Source: Curvibacter soli
GTDB taxonomy: Bacteria; Pseudomonadota; Gammaproteobacteria; Burkholderiales; Burkholderiaceae_C
Assembly: GCF_029211125.1 (NCBI RefSeq)
Contig: NZ_JARGEN010000071.1
Coordinates: 1-64,000 of the forward strand
Direction: 5' to 3'
Length of the DNA: 64,000 nt
Shown here: positions 32,805 to 41,507 of the stretch, in pieces
Layout of the letters: each line of letters starts with the position of its first letter
Numbering within the stretch: position 1 is the stretch's first letter
Notes under the pieces: model-generated
What the model saw: only the letters and a program-made list of their open reading frames with translations
Told to the model about the DNA's origin: nothing
The model's database searches: none
Program-made: the position numbers and the translations under genes

Positions 32805-35294
32805 TCAGTTGCGCAGGGGCTTGCCCGTGCTGAGCATGCCCATGATCCGTTCCTGCGTCCTGGGGTGGACGATGAGGCCGCAGAACGCCTTGCGCTCCAG
32901 CGCCATCAGGTATTCCTCGCTGACCAGCGTGCCGGCGTCCACGTCGCCGCCGCAGACCACCGTGGCGATCTGGCTGGCGATGTGGAAGTCGTGCGCGCTG
33001 ATGAAGCCGCCGTCGCGCAGGTTGACCAGCGAACCCTCGATGGTGGCGATGCCGCTGCGCCCGGCCACGGGAAACAGGCGCTTCATCGGCGGGCGCCAGC
33101 CGGCCCCGGCCAGCGCGGCGGCCTCGTTGAGCGCCACGGACAGCAGCTCGTCCTTGTGCGCCACGACCACGTCGCTGTCCAGCAGGTAGCCGATCCTGCG
33201 GCTCTCCAGCGCGCTGGTGCCCACGGTGGCCATGGCCGCGGCCTTGAAGGGCTCGGCGAGGAACTTGAGCAGATCGCGGTCGGTGCTGGCCGCCGCGTTC
33301 TCCGCCGCGCGGCGCGCGATGTAGGTCAGTCCCCCGGCGCCGGGCACCAGGCCCACGCCCACCTCGACCAGGCCGATGTAGCTTTCCAGCGCCGCCACCC
33401 GGCGCGCCGAATGCACGGCCAGCTCGCAGCCGCCGCCCAGCGCCATGCCGCGGATGGCCGACACCACCGGCACCGCGGCGTAGCGCAGGCGCAGCATCAA
33501 CTGCTGCATCTCCTGCTCCGCGCCCTCGATGGCGTCGACGCCCGCGACGGCGAACGCCGGCAGCATGGCCTGCAAATCCGCGCCCACGCTGAACGGCTCG
33601 TCGCCCTGCCAGACCACCAGCGCCTGGTAGTCGCGCTCGGCCAGCTCCGCCGCGCGCACCAGCCCTTCGACCACGCCGGGGCCGATGGCGTGCATCTTCG
33701 TGCGGATGCTCGCGATCAGCACGCCGGCATGGCTGGGCAGCGTCCAGAGGCGGATGGAGTCGTCCTCGAACACCGTGGCGCCGGCCTGGCCGAACGGCAC
33801 CTGGCCGTCGCCGAGCACGCCTTCGCGGAAGACCTGGCGGCCATAGACCGGCAGGTCGCGGCGCGGCACGAAGCCGCCCTGCGCCGGGCTCCACGAGCCC
33901 TCGGGCGTGTGCACGCCGCCCGCCTGGGCGACCGGGCCGTCGAACACCCATTGCGGCAGCGGCGCGCTGCAGAGCGCCCGGCCGGCATCGATGTCCTCCT
34001 GCACCCATCGGGCCACCTGCAGCCAGCCGGCCTCCTGCCACAGCTCGAACGGGCCCTGCCGCATGCCGAAGCCCCAGCGCATGGCCTGGTCCACGTCGCG
34101 CGCATTGTCGGCAATGGTTTGCAGATGCACGGCGGCGTAATGGAAGCCGTCGCGCAGGATGGCCCAGAGGAACCGGCCCTGCGGCCCCTCGGCGTTGCGC
34201 AGCAGCCGCAGCCGCTCGGCGGCCGGTTTCTTCAGCATGCGGCCATACACCTCGTCGGCCTTCTGGCCGCCGGGCACGTAGCCGCGGCTGGCCAGGTCGA
34301 AGCGCAGGATGTCGCGGCCCACCTTCTTGTAGAAACCCGCCTGGGTCTTCTGGCCCAGGTTGCCCAGCTCCAGCAGCGTCTTCAGCACCGCGGGCGTGCC
34401 ATAGCTGGCATGGAACGGGTCGGATTGCTCGTCTAGGTTGTCCTGCAGCGTGCGGATGACGTGGGCCACGGTGTCCAGCCCCACCACGTCGGCGGTGCGG
34501 AAGGTGCCCGAGCTGGCGCGCCCCAGGCGCTTGCCGGTCAGGTCGTCCACCACGTCGTAGGCCAGGCCGAATTTTTCGGCCTCCTGGATGGTCGCCAGAA
34601 TGCCGGCGACGCCGACGCGGTTGGCGATGAAGTTGGGCGTATCCCGGGCGCGCACCACGCTCTTGCCCAGCGTGCGGGTGGCGAAGGTTTCGATCTGGTC
34701 GAGCACCTCGGGCCGCGTGGCGGGCGTGGCGATCAGCTCCACCAGTTGCATGTAGCGCGGCGGGTTGAAGAAGTGGATGCCGCAAAAGCGCGGGCGGATC
34801 GCCTCGGGCAGCGCCTCGCCCAGCGTCGTGATCGACAGGCCCGAGGTGTTGCTGGCCAGGATGGCGTGCGGCGCGATGAACGGCGCGACCTGGCGGTACA
34901 GGGCGGTCTTCCAGTCCATGCGCTCGGCGATGGCCTCGATGACCAGGTCGCATTCCTGGAGCAGCGCCAGGTGCTCCGCGTAGTTGGCGGGCTGGATCAG
35001 GGCGGCATCGTCCGCCAGCCCCAGCGGCGCGGGCTTGAGCTTCCCGAGGTTGTCGATGGCCCTCAGCGCGATCGCGCTCTTGGGGCCGGCCCCACCGCCG
35101 GGCCGCCCCAAGGCGCAACCCGCCCCCCCGGGGGGCAGCGAACCACGCGCAGCGGGGAGCGTGGGGGCCATATCCGCGGCCAGGTCGAACAGCAGCACGG
35201 GCACTTTCACGTTGACGAGGTGGGCCGCGATCTGCGCGCCCATCACGCCCGCGCCGAGCACGGCGACTTTTCTCACGAGCATCCTGGTGGTCAT
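32805..35294 (-). CDS. 3-hydroxyacyl-CoA dehydrogenase / enoyl-CoA hydratase fusion
   Basis: From the ATG at 35294, preceded by GGAG, the protein has 829 residues. The NAD-binding domain comes first (VAVLGAGVMGAQIAAHLVNV), then the dehydrogenase C-terminal domains (IHFFNPPRYMQLVELIATPA), then a crotonase domain (IRGMALGGGCELAVHSARRV) in the last third. This order is common in Comamonadaceae and opposite to E. coli FadB. Residues 41-70 are an extra proline/glycine-rich stretch encoded by a dispersed DNA repeat, just after the strand that ends LLFDLAA. It may be tolerated as a surface loop. Confidence 0.92.
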   Translation of the reverse strand: MTTRMLVRKVAVLGAGVMGAQIAAHLVNVKVPVLLFDLAADMAPTLPAARGSLPPGGAGCALGRPGGGAGPKSAIALRAIDNLGKLKPAPLGLADDAALIQPANYAEHLALLQECDLVIEAIAERMDWKTALYRQVAPFIAPHAILASNTSGLSITTLGEALPEAIRPRFCGIHFFNPPRYMQLVELIATPATRPEVLDQIETFATRTLGKSVVRARDTPNFIANRVGVAGILATIQEAEKFGLAYDVVDDLTGKRLGRASSGTFRTADVVGLDTVAHVIRTLQDNLDEQSDPFHASYGTPAVLKTLLELGNLGQKTQAGFYKKVGRDILRFDLASRGYVPGGQKADEVYGRMLKKPAAERLRLLRNAEGPQGRFLWAILRDGFHYAAVHLQTIADNARDVDQAMRWGFGMRQGPFELWQEAGWLQVARWVQEDIDAGRALCSAPLPQWVFDGPVAQAGGVHTPEGSWSPAQGGFVPRRDLPVYGRQVFREGVLGDGQVPFGQAGATVFEDDSIRLWTLPSHAGVLIASIRTKMHAIGPGVVEGLVRAAELAERDYQALVVWQGDEPFSVGADLQAMLPAFAVAGVDAIEGAEQEMQQLMLRLRYAAVPVVSAIRGMALGGGCELAVHSARRVAALESYIGLVEVGVGLVPGAGGLTYIARRAAENAAASTDRDLLKFLAEPFKAAAMATVGTSALESRRIGYLLDSDVVVAHKDELLSVALNEAAALAGAGWRPPMKRLFPVAGRSGIATIEGSLVNLRDGGFISAHDFHIASQIATVVCGGDVDAGTLVSEEYLMALERKAFCGLIVHPRTQERIMGMLSTGKPLRN
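35085..35174. repeat. GC-rich dispersed repeat inserted in frame in the fadB-like gene
   Basis: The plus strand holds GGGGCCGGCCCCACCGCCGG, CCCCCCGGGGGGCAGCGAAC and CACGCGCAGCGGGGAGCGTG within these limits. This type of sequence is usually intergenic in Comamonadaceae. It adds 90 bases (30 codons) without a stop. The limits are estimated from where the protein departs from the usual LFDL-xx-xGPK-IV pattern. Confidence 0.7.
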
Positions 35295-35307
35295 GGGTTC
35301 TCCGTAT

Positions 35308-35527
35308 TCACTGCGGGGCCGCGATGCGCACCCAGGTTTGCGTGCGCCAGAACGGGCCCAGGGAGCCGCGCACTTCGCGGCGCGCGCCGCGCGCCGCCCC
35401 GTCGATGGGCGTGAACCTTGTCGTCCACGCTGCGCCACAGGCCCAGCGGGCCCATCTGCGCCTGCGCGGCACTGCCTGATACTATCAAAAAGATAGCTGC
35501 CGCCGCCCTTGGAATAAGCGTTTCCAT
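35308..35527 (-). pseudogene. Decayed DUF2147-type exported protein
   Basis: The frame from 35527 has a signal peptide (METLIPRAAAAIFLIVSGSA) and GPLGLWRSVDDK, the start of a DUF2147 domain. A frame change follows and only EVRGSLGPFWRTQTWVRI, the usual end of that domain, remains before the stop at 35308. The middle (about 70 residues) has been lost. DNA for the signal peptide includes TACTATCAAAAAGATAGCTG, an AGCTAT-type repeat. Its position between the acyl-CoA dehydrogenase and fadB-like genes is where related bacteria carry a DUF2147 gene. Confidence 0.6.
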
Positions 35528-35561
35528 GCGATTTCGCTTGTAAATGAACAGGCCGGCCGAA

Positions 35562-37367
35562 TCAGGCCAGCGCGGCATCGGTATCCATGAGCACCCCGGC
35601 ACCCGCGCGCGCGGTGCGCATGAGCGTGGCCGTCTCGGGGAACAGCCTGGCGAAATAGAAGCGCGCGGTCTGCAGCTTGGCGGCATAGAACGGGTCGGCG
35701 CTGCCGCCCTCGATGGCGCGCAGCGCGGCCTGCGCCATGCGGGCCCAGAAGTAGCCGAACACCAGGTGGCCGGCCACGCGCAGGTAGTCCACGGCAGCGG
35801 CGCCCGCCTCGTCGGGGTTGCCCAGCGCCTTGAAGCCGATCTCGGTGGTGAACCTGGTCATCTGGTCGCCCAGGTAGGCGAGCGGGTTGATGAACTCGGC
35901 CATCTTCTCGCTCACGCCCTCCTCCTCCACCAGCTTCGCCACCAGCTTGCCGAACTTTTTGAGCGACGCGCCGTTGTCGCCCAGCACCTTGCGGCCCAGC
36001 AAATCCAGCGCCTGGATGCCGTTGGTGCCTTCGTAGATCATGTTGATGCGCGCGTCGCGCACGAACTGCTCCATGCCCCATTCGTGGATGTAGCCGTGGC
36101 CGCCGAAAACCTGCTGGCATGCCACCGTAGCGGTCCAGCCGTTGTCGGTGACGAAAGCCTTGGCGATGGGCGTGAGCAGCGCCACCAGTTCGGCACTGTC
36201 GGCGCGCACCTTGGCATCGGGGTGGTGCTGCTCCTTGTCGAGCAACAGGGCGCAATAGTTGAGCAGCGCGCGCGCGCCTTCGGCATAGGCCTTGGCGGTC
36301 AGCAGCATGCGGCGCACGTCGGGGTGCACGATGATCGGGTCGGCGGGCTTGTCCCGGGCCTTGGCGCCCGACAGGCTGCGCATCTGGATGCGATCCTTGG
36401 CATAGGCCAGGGCGTTCTGGTAGGCCACTTCCGTCAGGCCCAGCGACTGGTTGCCCACGCCCAGGCGCGCGGTGTTCATCATCACGAACATCGCGGCCAG
36501 GCCCTTGTGGGGCTGGCCCACCAGCGTGCCCATGGCGCCATCGATGACCATCTGCGCGGTGGCGTTGCCGTGAATGCCCATCTTGCGCTCCAGTCCGCCG
36601 CAATAAATGGCGTTGCGCTCGCCCAGGCTGCCATCGGGGTTCACCAGGAACTTCGGCACCACGAACAGGCTGATGCCCTTGCTGCCCGCGGGCGCATCGG
36701 GCAGGCGCGCGAGCACCAGGTGCACGATGTTCTCGGTGAAGTCGTGCTCGCCCGCGCTGATGAAGATCTTGCTGCCGGTGATGCGGCAGGTGCCGTCGGG
36801 AGCCCCCGGCACGGGCTCGGCCCTGGTGCGCAGCAGGCCCAGGTCGGTGCCGCAGTGCGGCTCGGTCAGGCACATGGTGGCGGTCCACTCGCCGCTGATG
36901 AGGCGCGGCAGGTAGAGCTTCTTCTGCGCATCGGTGCCGTGCGCGCGCAGCGCCTCGTAGGCGCCGTGCGACAGGCCCGGGTACATGGCCCAGGCCTGAT
37001 TGGCCGAGTTCATCATCTCGTAGAAGTTCTGGTTGACGACGAACGGCAGCCCCTGCCCGCCATAGGCCGGATCGCACGAAAGCGCGGCCCAGCCGCCCTC
37101 CACATACCTGGCGTAAGCCTCCTTGAATCCCTTGGGCGTGGTGACGGCATGGGTGGTCTTGTCGAGCGTGCAGCCCTCTTCGTCGCCGCCGAGGTTGAGC
37201 GGCAGCATGACCTCGGCGGCGAACTTGCCGCCTTCTTGCAGCACCGCGTCGATGGTGCCGGCGTCCACGTCGGCGTGGGGCGGCAGGGCCTTGAATTCCT
37301 CGGCGACCTTCAGCACCTCGTGCATCACGAACTGCATGTCGCGCAGGGGCGGGGTATAGGTGGGCAT
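35562..37367 (-). CDS. Acyl-CoA dehydrogenase (long form with extra C-terminal domain)
   Basis: A 601-aa flavoenzyme for the first step of beta-oxidation. MCLTEPHCGTDLGLLRTRAE and the flavin-binding GSKIFISAGEHDFTENIVHL are conserved. VFGGHGYIHEWGMEQFVRDA and INMIYEGTNGIQALDLLGRK, including the catalytic Glu in YEGTN, are of the AcdB/FadE-like subgroup. The last 120 residues form the additional C-terminal domain of this subgroup. It is the first metabolic gene of the operon. Confidence 0.94.
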   Translation of the reverse strand: MPTYTPPLRDMQFVMHEVLKVAEEFKALPPHADVDAGTIDAVLQEGGKFAAEVMLPLNLGGDEEGCTLDKTTHAVTTPKGFKEAYARYVEGGWAALSCDPAYGGQGLPFVVNQNFYEMMNSANQAWAMYPGLSHGAYEALRAHGTDAQKKLYLPRLISGEWTATMCLTEPHCGTDLGLLRTRAEPVPGAPDGTCRITGSKIFISAGEHDFTENIVHLVLARLPDAPAGSKGISLFVVPKFLVNPDGSLGERNAIYCGGLERKMGIHGNATAQMVIDGAMGTLVGQPHKGLAAMFVMMNTARLGVGNQSLGLTEVAYQNALAYAKDRIQMRSLSGAKARDKPADPIIVHPDVRRMLLTAKAYAEGARALLNYCALLLDKEQHHPDAKVRADSAELVALLTPIAKAFVTDNGWTATVACQQVFGGHGYIHEWGMEQFVRDARINMIYEGTNGIQALDLLGRKVLGDNGASLKKFGKLVAKLVEEEGVSEKMAEFINPLAYLGDQMTRFTTEIGFKALGNPDEAGAAAVDYLRVAGHLVFGYFWARMAQAALRAIEGGSADPFYAAKLQTARFYFARLFPETATLMRTARAGAGVLMDTDAALA

Positions 37368-37403
37368 GTCGTCTGCTCCTGAATGGGTCTTGGATGAATC
37401 GGG

Positions 37404-37937
37404 TCAGGCCGCGGCGGCACCGCGGCGCGCTAGCGCAGTGTTCGATGCTTGGCGGCACCAATAAAGCAATGCGTTTTGGCGCAGGGCAAGGCGCAAGCCA
37501 CAGCGATGGCCGTCGCTAGCGCGCGGATTTGCACCGCCGCCATGCGTCAAAAGGCGCGGTTTTATGCGAGTGCTGCTTGGCGTTTGACACTGCACCAGGA
37601 TGTCGTCGAAGCCGCGGTTGGCGCGGGCGATGGAGCCGGGCGTCTTGAGAAAGCGCGCCGCGTAGTGCAGCGCGAGGATCAGGCCGTGGATCTCGAACCG
37701 CACATGGTATTGGCGCGCCACGGAAATCTGCAGTTCCTCGCGCGAGCCGAAGTGGGCGAGCACGCCCGACTTGCGCATGCCCATCACTTCGGCCAGCGCG
37801 CCGATGGACAGCCCCTGCAGCCCGATCTGCGTGGCCAGCGCCAGGGCGGCATCGACGATGGCGGCCTTGGTCTGCCGGCCCTTCTGCGGCCCGCGCTTTT
37901 CACGCGCGAGGGGAACGATGGGTACGAGGGTGGACAT
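37404..37937 (-). pseudogene. TetR-family regulator with deleted ligand-binding domain
   Basis: From the ATG at 37937 the DNA-binding half is intact (GRQTKAAIVDAALALATQIG, then MGMRKSGVLAHFGSREELQI). After QYHVRFE it passes straight into IHGLILALHYAARFLKTPGS, which normally lies about 80-90 residues further on. The last 60 residues are unlike the family. The frame stays open over 177 aa, so a short protein may be made. It probably controlled the beta-oxidation operon that follows 36 bases later. Confidence 0.7.
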
Positions 37938-38025
37938 GGCCGCCTGGAAAAGAACGAGCATGCTATTTTGCGGCGGGCGGCGCAAATGCGCCCATGGGTA
38001 AACCGTTTCGAGGACTGCGCGCCCT

Positions 38026-38874
38026 TCAGGGCTTGAACGCCACCACCGCCTGCCGCTGCCGCCCCAGGCCCTCGATGCCCAGTTCCAGCGCGTCGCCCTG
38101 CTTGAGGAACACCGGCGGCTTCATGCCCATGCCCACGCCGGGCGGGGTGCCGGTGGCGATCACGTCGCCGGGCTCCAGCGTCATGAAGCGGCTCACGTAG
38201 CTCACGATCTGCGCCACGCCGAACACCATGGTGCGGGTGCTGCCGGTCTGCATGCGCCGGCCATTCACGTCTAGCCACAGCTCCAGGCGCTGCGGCTGGG
38301 GCACCTCCTCGCGCGTGACCAGCCAGGGGCCGATGGGGCCGAAAGTGTCGCAGCCCTTGCCCTTGTCCCAGGTGCCGCCGCGCTCGATCTGGTATTCGCG
38401 CTCGCTCACGTCGTTGACCACGCAGTAGCCGGCCACGTGGGCCAGCGCGTCCTTGCGCGCCACGTGGCGCGCGCGGGTGCCGATGACCACGCCCAGCTCC
38501 ACCTCCCAGTCGGTCTTCTTCGAGCCCTTGGGCAGCATCACCGCGTCGTCCGGGCCCTGGATGCAGCTCGTGGCCTTCATGAACACGATGGGCTCGCGGG
38601 GCACGGGCATGCCGGCCTCTGCTGCATGGTCGGCGTAGTTGAGGCCGATGGCCACGAACTTGCCGATGCCCGCCACCGGGCAGCCGATGCGCGGCGCGCC
38701 GCGCACGATCGGCAGCGACTCCGCCCGCACGCGGCGCAGCCGCGCCAGCGCCGCCTCGCCCAGTTGCGCGGGCCCGATGTCGGGCAGCAGCGCGCCGAGC
38801 GCGCGCAGCCGGCCCTCGGCATCGATGAGGCCGGGCTTTTCGCGCCCCGGCGCGCCGTAGCGGACGAGTTTCAT
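38026..38874 (-). CDS. Fumarylacetoacetate hydrolase family protein
   Basis: A 282-aa protein with the FAH fold: FVAIGLNYADHAAEAGMPVP, the metal-binding WEVELGVVIGTRARHV and DVIATGTPPGVGMGMKPPVF. Members include ureidoglycolate lyases and 2-keto-acid hydratases/hydrolases; the exact substrate cannot be fixed from the sequence. It lies 28 bases after slmA. Confidence 0.85.
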   Translation of the reverse strand: MKLVRYGAPGREKPGLIDAEGRLRALGALLPDIGPAQLGEAALARLRRVRAESLPIVRGAPRIGCPVAGIGKFVAIGLNYADHAAEAGMPVPREPIVFMKATSCIQGPDDAVMLPKGSKKTDWEVELGVVIGTRARHVARKDALAHVAGYCVVNDVSEREYQIERGGTWDKGKGCDTFGPIGPWLVTREEVPQPQRLELWLDVNGRRMQTGSTRTMVFGVAQIVSYVSRFMTLEPGDVIATGTPPGVGMGMKPPVFLKQGDALELGIEGLGRQRQAVVAFKP

Positions 38875-38902
38875 GGGGGAATCTCCAGCGGGGGTGGGGC
38901 TG

Positions 38903-39571
38903 CTACAGCATGAGCGCCAGCGCGGGCTGCAGCAGTTCGCCCGGCAGGCGGCGGAAGTCCGAGCGCTCGTAGCGCTGCAGCCGCCCGATCATGAACGCCA
39001 CCAGCGTGCTGGCGCGCACCTGCGCGTCCACGCTGGGGGTCTGCGAGCCTGCGGCGCCGGCAGCGGGGCGCAGGCACTGGCGCAGGGTGGATTCGATGCG
39101 GTCGAAAAACTGGTTCATGCGCTGGCGCAGGCGCGCGTGCTCGTACACCAGCGCGTCGCCCACCATGACGCGCACCATGCCGGGGTTGCGTTCGCCGAAC
39201 TGCAGCACCAGCGCAACGATGCGCCCGGCCTGCCGGCTGCCGGCGTCTGCGTCGCCCTCCTCGCCCCCGCTCTCGACGATCTGGCCCACCAGCGTGAACA
39301 CGCTCTGCTCCACGAAATCGATCAGCCCCTCGAACATCTGCGCCTTGCTGGCGAAGTGGCGGTACAGCGCCGCCTCGCTCACGCCCAGCCGCGCCGCCAG
39401 CGCCGCCGTCGTGACGCGCTCCGCCGCGGGCTCCTGCAGCATGGCGGCCAGGGTCTGCAGTATCTGCAGGCGCCGCTCGCCGGGCTTCGGGCGCCGGCGC
39501 GGCGCGGTGCCGGCAGGTGCCGGCGCGGGGGGCGCAGGGGGCGCAGCAGGGGGGCTGTCTTCGTGCGGCAT
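38903..39571 (-). CDS. slmA: Nucleoid occlusion factor SlmA-like TetR protein
   Basis: This 222-aa protein has a TetR-type DNA-binding domain (ERVTTAALAARLGVSEAALY then RHFASKAQMFEGLIDFVE) and the SlmA-like C-terminus. SlmA blocks FtsZ ring assembly over the chromosome. The N-terminal 30 residues are a proline/alanine-rich tail. Its location near argB and the FAH gene agrees with Comamonadaceae gene order. Confidence 0.85.
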   Translation of the reverse strand: MPHEDSPPAAPPAPPAPAPAGTAPRRRPKPGERRLQILQTLAAMLQEPAAERVTTAALAARLGVSEAALYRHFASKAQMFEGLIDFVEQSVFTLVGQIVESGGEEGDADAGSRQAGRIVALVLQFGERNPGMVRVMVGDALVYEHARLRQRMNQFFDRIESTLRQCLRPAAGAAGSQTPSVDAQVRASTLVAFMIGRLQRYERSDFRRLPGELLQPALALML

Positions 39572-39648
39572 GGCTCGTTGTAATTCGTATGCAATTCATT
39601 CTCGCATACCGGTTTTGCATCCCTCGCCCCCAAAAACCAGAACGGTTC

Positions 39649-41097
39649 TCAGCGCGCAAACACCAGTGTCACGACCAGCCCGCGCCCGCCGCCGCCGCTG
39701 GCCAGCGACAGCGCGGCGCGGTGCAGCCGCGCGATTTCCTCGGCAATGGCCAGGCCCAGGCCATTGCCCTCGCCCACGGTGCCGGGCACGCGGTAGAAGC
39801 GCTGCGCCACGCGCGCGCGCTCCGCCGGCGCGATGCCCGGGCCATCGTCCTCCACCTGCAGAAATGGCTGGGCGTGGCCGCCGGGCGCAGTCTCCACGCC
39901 GCAGCGGATGGTGACGGTGCCGCCCTCGGGCGTATAGCGCACCGCGTTGTCCACCAGGTTGCCGAGCAGCTCGCGCAGCAGCCAGCCATGGCCCGTGGTG
40001 CGGGCTGGCGCGGCGTCGAGGCCCAGATCGATGTGCTTGGCGGTGGCCGCGTCGAGGTGCTGCTCCAGCATGGCCTCGCACAAGTCCTTGAGGTCCACGC
40101 GCTCCATGGGCTGCGCCTCCATGGCCCGCGCGTCGGCGCGCGACAGCGCCAGCAATTGGTTGGCCAGTTGCGACGTGCGGCGCGTGGCCAGGCGCAGCTT
40201 GTGCAGTTGCTGCGCTTCCAAAACGATAGCGCCCGGCGCTTGATCCGCCTGCGCTGCGGGCTGATTTGGCTTGTATCCCACCTGCGCCGCCAGCGCCCAT
40301 GCCTCGACCTGCGCCTGCACGCCGGCCAGCGGCGTGCGCAGTTGGTGCGCGGCGTCGGCGATGAACCTGCGCTGGCTTTCGGCCTGCGCGTCCACCAGGC
40401 TGAACAGCCGGTTGAGCGCCCCCACCAGCGGCCGCACCTCCAGCGGCGAGGCGGCCTCGTCGATGGGGCTCAGGTCGCGCGGGGAGCGCCGCTCCACCGC
40501 CTCGGCCAGGTCGCGCAGCGGCTTGAAGGCGCGGCGCACGGCCCAGCCCACGGCCAGCACGGCGGCGGCCAGCAGCACCGCGTTGGGCAGCAGCACGCGC
40601 AGCAGCGTGCGGCTGAGCCAGTGCTGGCGCGGGTTGGAGCCGTCGGCCAGCGCCAGCACCAGCTCGCCCGCCGCGGTGTGCACGCGCTGCGCGACGATGC
40701 GGTAAGTGACGCCGCCCCACTCCATGCTGTGGAACTCGGGGCTGGCGGTGGCCGGCGGCGCCTCCATGCCCAGCCACAGGTCGCCGTACAGCAGCCGGCC
40801 CGACAGGTCGAAGACGGCGTAGGCGCAATAGCCCGCGCGCTCCTTCAGGAACTCTTCGAGCGGCGGGGCCAGCAGCAGCGGCGGGTCGCCCGGCAGCGCG
40901 GCGGGGGCGACGATGGAGTCGCCCAGCAGCGGCACCATGCGCAGCAGGTTGCGGTCCTGCCGCAGGGCGGCGTCGTCGGCGGAGCGGTAGTCGAGCCAGG
41001 CGTTGAGCAGCGCCAGCAGGCACAGCGGCACGATGAGCAGCACCAGCAGCCGGTTGCGCACCCCGGCGGTCATGGCAGGCGCGAACTTCGCCACCAT
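39649..41097 (-). CDS. Sensor histidine kinase (TctE/QseC type)
   Basis: From the ATG at 41097 the protein has 482 residues: first membrane helix (RLLVLLIVPLCLLALLNAWL), periplasmic sensor, second helix (VLLAAAVLAVGWAV), HAMP-like linker, DHp with FIADAAHQLRTPLAGVQAQV (His near 248) and an ATPase domain (NLVDNAVRYTPEGGTV, VEDDGPGIAP, GNGLGLAIAEEIARLH). About 23 extra residues between the DHp helices derive from a DNA repeat. The DNA upstream of 41097 is element D, so the native upstream sequence is gone; an internal ATG at 41073 is an alternative start. The cognate regulator now lies 1.4 kb away. Confidence 0.88.
   Translation of the reverse strand: MVAKFAPAMTAGVRNRLLVLLIVPLCLLALLNAWLDYRSADDAALRQDRNLLRMVPLLGDSIVAPAALPGDPPLLLAPPLEEFLKERAGYCAYAVFDLSGRLLYGDLWLGMEAPPATASPEFHSMEWGGVTYRIVAQRVHTAAGELVLALADGSNPRQHWLSRTLLRVLLPNAVLLAAAVLAVGWAVRRAFKPLRDLAEAVERRSPRDLSPIDEAASPLEVRPLVGALNRLFSLVDAQAESQRRFIADAAHQLRTPLAGVQAQVEAWALAAQVGYKPNQPAAQADQAPGAIVLEAQQLHKLRLATRRTSQLANQLLALSRADARAMEAQPMERVDLKDLCEAMLEQHLDAATAKHIDLGLDAAPARTTGHGWLLRELLGNLVDNAVRYTPEGGTVTIRCGVETAPGGHAQPFLQVEDDGPGIAPAERARVAQRFYRVPGTVGEGNGLGLAIAEEIARLHRAALSLASGGGGRGLVVTLVFAR
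40215..40283. repeat. AGCTAT/CGCTTG-type dispersed repeat within the kinase gene
   Basis: The plus strand has AAAACGATAGCGCCCGGCGC followed by TTGATCCGCCTGCGCTGCGG and GCTGATTTGGCTTGTA. This is the layout of a dispersed repeat that I associate with Comamonadaceae and that is normally intergenic. It is translated in frame as about 23 residues (VGYKPNQPAAQADQAPGAIV) in the loop between the two DHp helices. Confidence 0.65.
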
Positions 41098-41273
41098 CCT
41101 AGAAACGGCGGTTGAACCAACCGACAAACTGAAGAAGCCCAATATCCATGCGGGTTTCCAAAGACTTCAAGTGACGGCAGAGCAGCTCCGAATGGGTGAG
41201 TCTGGAAAGCATGGAAACTCAATGCGTGACAGGTGCTTGCTCGAATTTTGGGGATTCAACTGCCGTTTTTAGC
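41098..41273. mobile_element. Miniature element D with diverged ends of the MITE family
   Basis: The left end CCTAGAAACGGCGGTTGAA (41098-41116) and the inverse of the right end (about 41255-41273) match at all but a few positions, and both resemble the CCTGGAAACGGCAGTTG ends of copies A-C. The interior is unrelated to theirs. No clean target duplication is visible. It abuts the start of the kinase gene. Confidence 0.65.
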
Positions 41274-41370
41274 GATCATCCCAAGCCGGCGGAGCCGGAA
41301 CCAAACAGGTTGGAAATGCGAACACAACCTTACCCTCTCGGTCGTACGCAAGAGTTTTGGACGTTCCACT

Positions 41371-41424
41371 TGGGGTCGCTCAGAAAATGGGGTCGCTCAG
41401 AAAACGGGGAAAATCGTACGCTAA
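41371..41424 (+). mobile_element. Tn3-family terminal inverted repeat remnant with a partial tandem copy
   Basis: The stretch 41389-41424 begins GGGGTCGCTCAGAAAACGGG and ends AAAATCGTACGCTAA, matching the general pattern of Tn3-family 38-bp ends (GGGG at the tip, CAGAAAACGG inside, ACGCTAA at the inner side). The first 16 bases are repeated just before it (41372-41387; 17-bp tandem period). No transposase, resolvase or second end is visible in the window. The rest of 41274-41507 holds no gene. Confidence 0.7.
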
Positions 41425-41507
41425 CGTAGAGTACGCCGGAACCGCCGAAAATTCCGCCCTGAGTTGCACGGCACTTGGCCGTTTGATTGCTTCAGCAGGA
41501 CAAAACC

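Noticed and set aside
41371-41404. 17-bp tandem repeat as an iteron or toxin-antitoxin operator
   Set aside because: The repeated unit is the tip of a Tn3-type terminal repeat and only two copies exist. An operator role cannot be excluded but is not needed.
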